Shown here in pieces: positions 1 to 5,462 of a stretch of 13,836 nucleotides of DNA. Origin of the DNA: Eubacterium sp. CAG:180 (GTDB lineage: Bacteria; Bacillota; Clostridia; Oscillospirales; Acutalibacteraceae); the NCBI GenBank assembly GCA_000432435.1, contig HF993127.1, forward strand, positions 1 through 13,836, read 5' to 3'. Numbering within the stretch: position 1 is the first letter of the stretch; every line of letters starts with the position of its first letter. The notes beneath the pieces are model-generated. The model saw only the letters and a list, made by a program, of their open reading frames with translations. It was not told the DNA's origin and ran no database searches. A program made the translations under genes and the position numbers.

Positions 1-1
1 C

Positions 2-523
2 GAAGTTAATACAGAACTTGCTAGTGCAATGGTCAATAACCCCGGAGTCGCAAACCCTGCTGTAGCTAAGTATAAGACTCAGGTTAAGTTCACAGGCGAT
101 AAGACAACTGCTCCGGATGATCTCTTCCAGTTCAGACTTACTTCGGTTATCACAGCTGCTGACTTCGCTGCTATGAACTCAAACGGCAATACAATTAAGA
201 GCGTTGGCTTCATTGCTGCCAACACAGGCGCTGCCGATGCAGATGCTGCTAAGACAGCAGTTGAAAAAGGCACCGCACTTCCGTCAGCTTGGAAAGCTGC
301 TTCTACCGACTATGTAAGTCAGGCAAGCGCTTCTTCCGATGCATACTTCGGCGCAATCATCAAGAATATCTCTCATGCTTCTCAGGCAACTGATATTGAC
401 TGCATCGCTTATGTATGCTACAATGACGGTACTGCCGATCATTATGTTTGGTATTCCGCAGCTGTAACTGCTAAAGTTGCTTCAGGATATGATGCTGCTG
501 TTGCTAATTGGAAAGCTCAGTAA
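2..523 (+). CDS. Ala-rich probable surface protein, C-terminal part (5' end outside the window)
   Basis: The reading frame is open from base 2, so the ATG at 29 is probably internal and the gene begins upstream of the window. The visible 173 residues are rich in Ala, Thr, Ser and Asp and almost free of Cys. No membrane segment or sortase motif is visible at the C-terminus. Roughly the last 60 residues (FGAIIKNIS, then DCIAYVCYNDGT and VWYSAAVTAKV) resemble, from memory, a beta-sandwich segment common at the ends of large clostridial secreted proteins; this is a pattern impression, not a domain hit. Alanine is written almost entirely as GCT/GCA and lysine mostly as AAG, as in the ppdK gene further along, which suggests high expression. 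The 40-residue peptide gene starts 117 bp downstream with no terminator visible between, so co-transcription is likely. The function is not recognised, and a signal peptide cannot be checked because the start is missing. Confidence 0.7.
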   Translation, partial: EVNTELASAMVNNPGVANPAVAKYKTQVKFTGDKTTAPDDLFQFRLTSVITAADFAAMNSNGNTIKSVGFIAANTGAADADAAKTAVEKGTALPSAWKAASTDYVSQASASSDAYFGAIIKNISHASQATDIDCIAYVCYNDGTADHYVWYSAAVTAKVASGYDAAVANWKAQ

Positions 524-640
524 TTGAATTTTACCAAGAAACCACAGCGAAACTTTACTATCGGTTCGGCTGTTCAAAACTGAATATTCCGTTCCGACAT
601 TAAATTTTATTATTATATCTTGAAAGGAGATTAAATCTCA

Positions 641-763
641 ATGAAACAGGTTTATCAAACACCGGATTTCGATGTTTCTGCATACGAGCTTGATGATATC
701 ATCACAATCTCCATAGGCACCGGCCCCGTAGAGGGCGGCGACTCGGGTTGGGTTGAGATCTGA
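641..763 (+). CDS. Small acidic Gly-rich peptide (40 aa), unknown function
   Basis: A 41-codon frame starts at ATG 641 with a strong RBS (AAAGGAGA, 623-630, 10 nt before the ATG). It ends at TGA 763, 41 nt before a strong terminator, so it has the layout of a real terminal gene. The peptide begins MKQVYQTPDFDV, has the centre YELDDIITIS and a Gly/Ser-rich tail (GTGPVEGGDSGWVEI). It has eight acidic residues against one Lys, no Cys, no hydrophobic signal and no membrane segment. From memory, short peptides with a Met-Lys-x-x-Tyr-x-Thr-Pro start, an acidic Asp/Glu-Asp-Ile-Ile centre and a Gly-rich tail are common unannotated genes in Ruminococcaceae, often near surface proteins; I cannot verify this here. 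A RiPP precursor is possible in principle (acidic leader, Gly/Ser tail), but no modifying enzyme lies in the window. Being a gene is fairly secure; its role is unknown. Confidence 0.72.
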   Translation: MKQVYQTPDFDVSAYELDDIITISIGTGPVEGGDSGWVEI

Positions 764-804
764 CGCTCACGTAGCAATCGATCCGATTTATTAACAATCA
801 TAAG

Positions 805-835
805 CAGAGCAAGGTTCGCCTTGCTCTGTTTTTTT
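805..835 (+). terminator. Rho-independent terminator after the small peptide gene
   Basis: A perfect 10-bp stem (CAGAGCAAGG, 805-814, with CCTTGCTCTG, 819-828) closes a TTCG tetraloop and is followed by seven T (829-835). It ends the transcript of the surface protein and small peptide genes. Confidence 0.93.
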
Positions 836-930
836 GTGCCCTGTTTTGCATTTTGTGCACCATTCCGTTTCTGTACCCCATTCTGATATCGTGTGCCTAT
901 TCTGTTTTTGTACTTAATTTAGGTGCTGTC
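836..930. repeat. Degenerate T-rich short-period repeat tract
   Basis: The tract repeats a loose unit of about 17-20 nt of the type TTTTGTGCCCATTCTG (TTTTGTGCACCATTCCG, TTTCTGTACCCCATTCTG, ATCGTGTGCCTATTCTG, TTTTTGTACTTAATTTA). The copies are heavily diverged. No credible gene is visible. It merges into the 62-bp repeat, whose units carry a related GCCTATTCTTTTCTGTG segment, so both may come from one expanding and decaying tract. Confidence 0.35.
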
Positions 931-1072
931 GCCTATTTTTTTTGTGTATCATATGAGAGATGAAGAGGAAGAGTATGACAGAAGCGTTGTATGCCTATTC
1001 TTTTCTGTGGTCATGTGAGAGATAAAGAGGAAGAGTATGACAGAAGCGTTGTATGTCAATTCTTTTTTGTGT
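931..1072. repeat. 62-bp tandem duplication
   Basis: Bases 949-1010 and 1011-1072 are near-identical copies at an offset of 62. Both contain GAGGAAGAGTATGACAGAAG followed by CGTTGTATG, with a handful of substitutions. The segment at 931-948 is a partial third copy of the unit's end. Short ATG frames run through the repeat but have no RBS and continue into the next repeat array, so they are not called as genes. The stretch 1073-1205 holds only pyrimidine-rich sequence and a possible decayed copy of the next repeat near 1158. Confidence 0.8.
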
Positions 1073-1205
1073 GCCGTATAAGGAGCTTTCCACACACCCC
1101 TGCCCGCCCTTTTCACTATTCGTTTTCCACTTCCGTTTTCGTCTTTTTACTTTTCAGCCTCCCTTGCAGAGAGCAAGCCTCGCCAAAGCAGTTTGGAAGC
1201 TTTTT

Positions 1206-1675
1206 GCCTCCCTTGAAAAGGGAGGTGGGTTGCCGCAGGCAAGCCAGAGGGATTTCATAGGAATTTACGGAATTTAAAAAGAATGTGCGTGACCTTTAAT
1301 CCGCTTTTTGCCTCCCTTGAAAAGGGAGGTGGGCCTCGCTAAGGCAAGCCGGAGGGATTTCATAGGAATTTACGGAATTTAAAAAGAATGTGCGTGACCT
1401 TTAATCCGCTTTTGCCTCCCTTGAAAAGGGAGGTGGGTTGCCGTTAAGGCAAGCCGGAGGGATTTCATAGGAATTTACGGAATTTAAAAAGAATGTGCGT
1501 GACCTTTAATCCGCTTTTGCCTCCCTTGAAAAGGGAGGTGGGTTGCCGCAGGCAAGCCAGAGGGATTTCATAGGAATTTACGGAATTTAAAAAGAATGTG
1601 CGTGACCTTTAATCCGCTTTTGCCTCCCTTGAAAAGGGAGGTGGGTTGCCGAAGGCAACTCGGAGGGATTTTGTG
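1206..1675. repeat. Array of four and a half 104-bp tandem units carrying palindromes
   Basis: Units begin at 1206, 1310, 1414, 1519 and 1622 (spacing 104, 104, 105, 103); the fifth is partial. Each starts with a hairpin, CCTCCCTT-GAA-AAGGGAGG (8-bp stem). A second small hairpin follows (TTGCC-GCA-GGCAA or variants), then GAGGGATT and a conserved linker of about 50 bp without a gene (TTTACGGAATTTAAAAAGAA and TGCGTGACCTTTAATCCGC). The loop of the second hairpin varies between units (GCA, GTTAA, GAA) while its arms stay paired in units 1, 3, 4 and 5; unit 2 has a different short stem. Read on the opposite strand, each unit has the layout of the elements at 1715-2003. No protein is credible here. 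Confidence 0.9.
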
Positions 1676-1714
1676 GGGGTGTATGAGTTTTAAATAGGTA
1701 GTATTTTGTTTTTT

Positions 1715-1828
1715 AATCCCTCAGTCTGTTCACGTTGCTCACAGCCAGCTCCTGACGGGAGCCCGTCCCCTTTGTCGCTCCGCGACATTTCCCCACACCG
1801 TGGGGAATCACCCCTTACAAGGGAGCCT
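1715..1828. repeat. Palindromic element, long form, copy A
   Basis: It starts AATCCCTCAGTCTGTT and ends TTACAAGGGAGCCT, the reverse-complement layout of the units at 1206-1675 (AAATCCCTC, small hairpin, CTCCCTT, CAAGGGAG). Between CAGCTCC and TTACAAGGGAG it carries an insert of about 60 bp with three further inverted repeats: GACGG/CCGTC, GTCGC-TCC-GCGAC and CCCCAC-ACC-GTGGGG. Confidence 0.78.
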
Positions 1829-1832
1829 ATTA

Positions 1833-1886
1833 AATCCCTCAGTCTACTCACTACGTTCGTAGCCAGCTCCCTTTACAAGGGAGCCT
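1833..1886. repeat. Palindromic element, short form, copy B
   Basis: A 54-bp copy with AATCCCTCAGTC at the start, a small hairpin (CTACG-TT-CGTAG), then the terminal hairpin CTCCCTTTACAAGGGAG. It lacks the internal insert of copies A and C, so it shows the basic form of the element. Confidence 0.78.
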
Positions 1887-1890
1887 GAAT

Positions 1891-2003
1891 AATCCCTCAG
1901 TCTGTTCGCGTTGCTCACAGCCAGCTCCTGACGGGAGAGAGTCCCTTTGTCACTACGAGACATTTCCCCACACCGTGGGGAATCACCCTATTTGATGGAG
2001 CCT
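1891..2003. repeat. Palindromic element, long form, copy C (decayed)
   Basis: Same layout as copy A, including the insert with CCCCAC-ACC-GTGGGG intact. Other stems are damaged: GTCGC-TCC-GCGAC of copy A reads GTCACTACGAGAC here, GCCCGTC reads GAGAGTC, and the terminal arm reads CCTATTTGATGGAG instead of CCTTACAAGGGAG. It is probably an older copy or one no longer kept as a structure. Confidence 0.72.
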
Positions 2004-2298
2004 GAAAGCGGCTGCAATGCAAATTCGGCAGTCGAAAGAGACATTTATGCAAAAAATCCGCGATTTTTGCCGCAATTTCGAAATTTCGGCAGATTGACGA
2101 ATAATTAACACATCGATTATTTATTTTGACGGAGTAATCATCAATATATTGTGTAGTTGCTCATTTACACCCCACAGATGTATTCGTCATTTTTTCAAAT
2201 TCGCGGCTGTTTAGTTTAACAAATTCAAATAATAGTTAAAAAACATCTAAACGTCCGCAATTTTGAGTTCGATTTGTTTGCCGCGTCGTATTTTTGCG
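2004..2298. other. AT-rich intergenic stretch without a gene
   Basis: No frame with an RBS is visible. Minor structure only: a hairpin at 2049-2070 (GCAAAAAATC / GATTTTTGC, one bulged base), and the near-repeat AAATTCGGCAG / AAATTTCGGCAG on either side of it. No T-tract follows, so it is not a clear terminator. It may hold operator sites for the promoter at 2299, but none is recognisable. Confidence 0.5.
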
Positions 2299-2326
2299 TT
2301 GACAAGAGTCTTTTTTGTGCTATAAT
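2299..2326 (+). promoter_or_regulatory. Consensus vegetative promoter for the aminotransferase gene
   Basis: A perfect -35 (TTGACA, 2299-2304) and a perfect -10 (TATAAT, 2321-2326) are 16 bp apart, and the -10 is preceded by TGC (extended -10). Transcription would start near 2332-2334, giving a leader of about 90 nt before the ATG at 2422. This also rules out the upstream in-frame GTG at 2332 as the start. Confidence 0.9.
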
Positions 2327-2364
2327 TACAAGTGAACGGTAATTCACTACACGTGGTTATCTAT

Positions 2365-2414
2365 GGTGCGCCGCTTTTGCGCAGCACCGTTTCGTTAATT
2401 TTATTAAACGGAGG
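2365..2414 (+). promoter_or_regulatory. Leader with two overlapping hairpins reaching into the RBS
   Basis: Hairpin 1 pairs GGTGC (2365-2369) with GCACC (2384-2388), with a possible inner CGC/GCG. Hairpin 2 pairs CCGT (2387-2390) and TTAAT with ATTAA and ACGG (ending 2411) around a TTT loop, and covers the first bases of the GGAGG RBS (2410-2414). Both compete for bases 2387-2388, so they cannot form fully together. Switching control of translation is possible, but this is inference from pairing alone. Confidence 0.3.
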
Positions 2415-2421
2415 TCACGAT

Positions 2422-3903
2422 ATGGACACAAGATTTGCAATTTCGGAGTACAATGACGCTGTTGCAGTCAACAAAGAGCTTGATGAGCTTATTAAAAAGC
2501 CGATTTACACCATCAAGCCGGAGGCTCTTAAAAAATACGAGGATGAGTATTACAACAAAAAGTGCCTCAAATCAAAAGCACAGATTGAGGAAGCTCGCCA
2601 GATAATCCCCGGCGGCGTTCAGCATAACCTTGCTTTCAACTATCCCTTCCCGCTTGTTTTCACAAAGGCAGAGGGTGCATATCTCTATGACGTTGACGGC
2701 AACAAGTATTTTGACTTCCTTCAGGCAGGCGGCCCGACTGTTCTCGGCTCCAACCCGAAAGCTGTTCGTGAGCAGGTCATCGACCTCCTTAATACTTGCG
2801 GTCCCTCAACCGGACTTTTCCACGAGTTTGAGTACAAGCTCGCCAAAAAGATTTCCGACAGCGTTGAAACCGTTGATATGTTCCGTATGATGGGCTCGGG
2901 CACCGAGGCTTGCATGGGTGCGGCTCGTATCGCGAGACTTGCTACAAAGCATAAGAACATCATAAAGATGGGCGGCGCTTACCACGGCTGGTCAGATCAG
3001 ATGGCTTACGGTATCCGCGTAAACGGCACCAAGTTCACACAGGCTCACGGTGTTCCGCTCAACTGCTTCATGTTCATTCAGGAGACTACTCCGAACGATC
3101 TTGACGATCTTGAGAAAAAGCTCAGACTCAACCAGTTCCGCGGCGGCACAGCAGCCGTTTATATGGAGCCGGTAGGCCCCGAGAGCGGTACTACCCCCAT
3201 CACCGTTGAATATGTTAAAGGCGTTGAGCGTCTTTGCCGCAAATACGGCGCACTCCTCGTATTCGATGAGGTTGTTACAGGCTTCCGTATCGGTATGGCA
3301 GGTGCTCAAGGTTACTTCGGCGTATCGCCCGACCTTACCATATTCGGTAAAGTTATTGCAGGCGGTTATCCGGGTGCAGGCGGCATCGGCGGTAAGAGAG
3401 AGTACATGAAGTATCTCGGTGCAGGCCTTGATTCGAGCGGTAAGAAGATCCACAAGGCTCTTGTCGGCGGCACAATGACCGCTAACCCGCTTTCATGCTG
3501 CGCAGGTTACTTCACTCTTGAAGAAATCGAAAGAACAAACGCTTGCCAGAAGGCAGGTCAGATGGGCGACAGAATTTGTGCGGGTCTTAAAGAGCTCGTT
3601 AAGAAGCACGGTCTTCCCTTCGTAGTTTGGAACACCGGCTCTATCTGCCACCTTGAGACAGTCGGCACAATGCACTATCAGATTAACTGGAAGAAACCGT
3701 GGGAAATCCCGGCAATTCTCGGCGAGACCGGCATAAGACAGAAGGAAATGGAGCATATGGGCGCAGCTTATATGGCAGAGGGTCTTGTAACTCTCGCAGG
3801 CAGCCGTCTTTATACTTCAGCCGCTTATACTCCTAAGATGATCGATCAGGCTCTTGCTTGCTTCGACAGAGTATTTGAAAACGTCGCTGTTAAAGCTGAC
3901 TGA
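2422..3903 (+). CDS. Class III PLP-dependent aminotransferase, glutamate-1-semialdehyde aminomutase-like
   Basis: The protein (493 aa) is a fold-type I, class III aminotransferase. Visible signatures are GSGTEA (158-163, phosphate-binding loop), AYHGW (186-190), FDEVVTGFR with D282 contacting the PLP ring nitrogen, and FGKVIAGG with K310 as the likely Schiff-base lysine. The overall pattern is closest to HemL-type aminomutases. It is longer than HemL (about 430 aa): it has an N-terminal extension of about 55 residues and a C-terminal stretch (HYQINWKKPW onward) that I do not recall from HemL, and no haem genes lie nearby. I therefore read it as a family member with an unknown amino donor and carbonyl substrate, cytoplasmic. 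The start is ATG 2422, with GGAGG 7 nt upstream; the in-frame GTG at 2332 sits on the transcription start. A class II aldolase follows 77 bp later, suggesting linked chemistry on an aldehyde. The fold is sure; the substrate is open. Confidence 0.9.
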   Translation: MDTRFAISEYNDAVAVNKELDELIKKPIYTIKPEALKKYEDEYYNKKCLKSKAQIEEARQIIPGGVQHNLAFNYPFPLVFTKAEGAYLYDVDGNKYFDFLQAGGPTVLGSNPKAVREQVIDLLNTCGPSTGLFHEFEYKLAKKISDSVETVDMFRMMGSGTEACMGAARIARLATKHKNIIKMGGAYHGWSDQMAYGIRVNGTKFTQAHGVPLNCFMFIQETTPNDLDDLEKKLRLNQFRGGTAAVYMEPVGPESGTTPITVEYVKGVERLCRKYGALLVFDEVVTGFRIGMAGAQGYFGVSPDLTIFGKVIAGGYPGAGGIGGKREYMKYLGAGLDSSGKKIHKALVGGTMTANPLSCCAGYFTLEEIERTNACQKAGQMGDRICAGLKELVKKHGLPFVVWNTGSICHLETVGTMHYQINWKKPWEIPAILGETGIRQKEMEHMGAAYMAEGLVTLAGSRLYTSAAYTPKMIDQALACFDRVFENVAVKAD

Positions 3904-3920
3904 ATTTAATCCCAAGAAAA

Positions 3921-3953
3921 CGGGGCGGACGGGTTTTCCGTCTGTCCCGCTTT
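3921..3953 (+). terminator. Hairpin between the aminotransferase and aldolase genes, possibly a leaky terminator
   Basis: A 12-bp stem with two G-U pairs (CGGGGCGGACGG, 3921-3932, with CCGTCTGTCCCG, 3938-3949) and a GTTTT loop. The following tail is only CTTTGTT, weak for termination. No promoter is evident in the 27 bp before the aldolase gene, so partial read-through that lowers aldolase expression, or 3'-end protection of the first gene, fits better than a full stop. Confidence 0.6.
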
Positions 3954-3980
3954 GTTATAAATAACGAAGAGGTGAATACA

Positions 3981-5201
3981 ATGGATATAATGGAAGCAAA
4001 ACAGCTCGTCATTAAAGCCGGTATAGAGGTTGTTGAATACGGCCTTATCGCGAGAACATGGGGTAATATTTCATGCAGAGTAGACGATAAGAGATTCGTT
4101 ATTACTCCGAGCGGACGTCCCTATGAAACTCTTACTCCCGACGAAATAGTAGTTGTTAATATCGACGATTGCAGCTATGAGGGTGACATTAAGCCGTCCT
4201 CCGAAAAGGGCATTCATGCCGAGGCATATCGTCTTCGCCCCGAGGTTAATTTCGTAATTCACACGCATCAGATGCAGGCGTCCGTCATAAGTGCGCTCGG
4301 TATGGATATAAACGAGGTTGAACCCGCGTCGGCCGAAATAGTCGGCGATAATGTCCCGATTGCGGCATACGGACTTCCCGGAACCGGCAAGCTTCGCAAG
4401 GGCGTTGTCGAGGCTATAAAGCGTTCGGACTCCAAGGCCGTAATTATGGCTCACCACGGTGCTCTTTGCATGGGTAAGGATTACGACGAGGCGTTTAAGG
4501 TAGCGGCAGAGCTCGAAAAGATCTGCGAAACTACCGTTAAAAACAGATACCGTCTCATCACCGGTAAGGTAGCCGAGACCCTCGGCGACGTAGCCGAGTA
4601 TATCGGCTCTCTCTTTGACTCGAGTGCCAAGGAGGCTCCGGTATTTGAGCCGTGCAACAGCGAACGTGACGGCAGCGTGTTTAATATAAGTGCCGTAGAC
4701 GGCGACGGCTCGATAGTCAGAATAGATATTAAAACGGGTGAGCTTGTAGCAGGCAATGATTATCCGGCTTCGGCTGAAATGCACAGAGCCATCTATAAAA
4801 AGCGCAAGGACGTAAACTTCATTATGCACACCAAAACACCGGCGGAAGTCGCAATGTCTAAGTCGGGCAAAACAATGAAGCCGCTTCTTGACGATTTTGC
4901 ACAGCTTGTCGGCGCAACCGTTCGCTCGGTAACATTTAATCCCAACAGCACCAAAAAGACCGCTAAGAAGGTCGTAAAGGCTCTTAAGGGAAGAAACGGA
5001 GTTCTTCTTAACAACAACGGTGCGCTTTGCGTATCGGGCAGCGAATATGATGCCACAGCGGTTGAAATGGTAATGGATAAGGGCTGCAAGACCGCAGTCG
5101 GCGCAAGACTGTTTGAGGCAGGCAAGCCCATAAGCCCCATTGAGACAAGACTTATGAGATTTATATATCTCAAGAAGTACTCGAAACAGGCTAAAAAGTG
5201 A
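3981..5201 (+). CDS. Class II aldolase/adducin-domain protein with tandem duplicated domains
   Basis: The protein (406 aa) is about twice the usual class II aldolase length (about 215 aa) and contains two copies. The N-terminal copy (about 1-215) has the set expected for zinc-dependent sugar-phosphate aldolases such as L-fuculose-1-phosphate aldolase: NISCR near the start, TPSG, SSE with E75, H94 and H96 in IHTHQ, and H159 in AHHGALC. The C-terminal copy (about 225-400) keeps E266 and H283 (IMHTK) but has Lys where H96 would be and Asn (N346, LNNNGALC) where H159 would be, so it probably cannot bind the metal. The likely reaction is retro-aldol cleavage or decarboxylation/epimerisation-type chemistry on a sugar phosphate or related substrate; the exact substrate is unknown. 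Start ATG 3981 is chosen because AGAGGTG (3968-3974) lies 6 nt upstream; the in-frame GTG at 3972 is part of that RBS. It is probably co-transcribed with the aminotransferase. Confidence 0.88.
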   Translation: MDIMEAKQLVIKAGIEVVEYGLIARTWGNISCRVDDKRFVITPSGRPYETLTPDEIVVVNIDDCSYEGDIKPSSEKGIHAEAYRLRPEVNFVIHTHQMQASVISALGMDINEVEPASAEIVGDNVPIAAYGLPGTGKLRKGVVEAIKRSDSKAVIMAHHGALCMGKDYDEAFKVAAELEKICETTVKNRYRLITGKVAETLGDVAEYIGSLFDSSAKEAPVFEPCNSERDGSVFNISAVDGDGSIVRIDIKTGELVAGNDYPASAEMHRAIYKKRKDVNFIMHTKTPAEVAMSKSGKTMKPLLDDFAQLVGATVRSVTFNPNSTKKTAKKVVKALKGRNGVLLNNNGALCVSGSEYDATAVEMVMDKGCKTAVGARLFEAGKPISPIETRLMRFIYLKKYSKQAKK

Positions 5202-5219
5202 TATTTGAATATGGTGTAA

Positions 5220-5254
5220 AAAAGTGTCGCAGACCTCGTGTTTGCGGCACTTTT
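5220..5254 (+). terminator. Rho-independent terminator after the aldolase gene
   Basis: A 15-bp stem with two G-U pairs (AAAAGTGTCGCAGAC, 5220-5234, with GTTTGCGGCACTTTT, 5240-5254) and a 5-nt loop. The 3' arm ends in four T. It starts 18 nt after the aldolase stop. Confidence 0.82.
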
Positions 5255-5278
5255 GCATTTCCCGGACTTTGTTTATTA

Positions 5279-5458
5279 CGGTTTTGAGCGGCTCGCTTCG
5301 TTCTGCGTCGCGGCAAAACCGGAGGCTTGCCGGGCTAAAATAAAATCGCGCGTTAATTCTCAACCGAAGAGCTGCCGCATATACATATAGTGTTGTACCT
5401 GCCATAAGGGACACGGTGTTTATAAAGCGGCAGGCATAGTGTAAACAAAGCAGGTGAG
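5279..5458 (+). promoter_or_regulatory. Potentially structured leader region upstream of the S1-domain gene
   Basis: This stretch has no gene but several complementary segments. CGGTTTTG (5279-5286) pairs with CAAAACCG (5314-5321). CTGCCGC (5372-5378) pairs with GCGGCAG (5427-5433). GGCAGG (5429-5434) can pair instead with CCTGCC (5398-5403). ACCTGC (5397-5402) can also pair with GCAGGT (5450-5455), which contains the RBS of the S1 gene. The alternatives are mutually exclusive, which would suit translational control. No clear promoter was found, so it is unknown how much of this is transcribed. Confidence 0.33.
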
Positions 5459-5462
5459 AATT

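Noticed and set aside
991..1277. Two overlapping small plus-strand frames
   Set aside because: They run through the 62-bp duplication into the 104-bp repeat, have no RBS, and give low-complexity Phe/Ser/Pro-rich products.
1206..1675. CRISPR array
   Set aside because: The repeated unit is the whole 104 bp including its linker; there are no unique spacers of uniform length and no cas genes nearby.
1706..1888. 60-codon plus-strand frame
   Set aside because: It lies entirely inside the palindromic elements, and its sequence is dictated by the repeats.
1206..2003. Insertion sequence or transposon bounded by inverted copies
   Set aside because: The opposed elements enclose only about 39 bp, no transposase or remnant is visible, and no target duplication was seen.
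2049..2070. Hairpin as a terminator
   Set aside because: The stem is AT-rich with a bulge, no T-tract follows, and no gene precedes it on the plus strand.
2332..2421. GTG start that would extend the aminotransferase by 30 residues
   Set aside because: It coincides with the predicted transcription start and lacks an RBS, whereas ATG 2422 has GGAGG at proper spacing.
2422..3903. Naming the aminotransferase hemL
   Set aside because: It is about 60 residues longer, has an unfamiliar C-terminal part and no tetrapyrrole genes around it, so the specific function is not supported.
4071..5414. 447-codon open frame on the minus strand opposite the aldolase
   Set aside because: It is fully antisense to a well-supported class II aldolase, extends across its terminator, is Cys/Arg/Tyr-rich without a recognisable domain, and has no RBS. 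It is explained by the codon pattern of the plus-strand gene.
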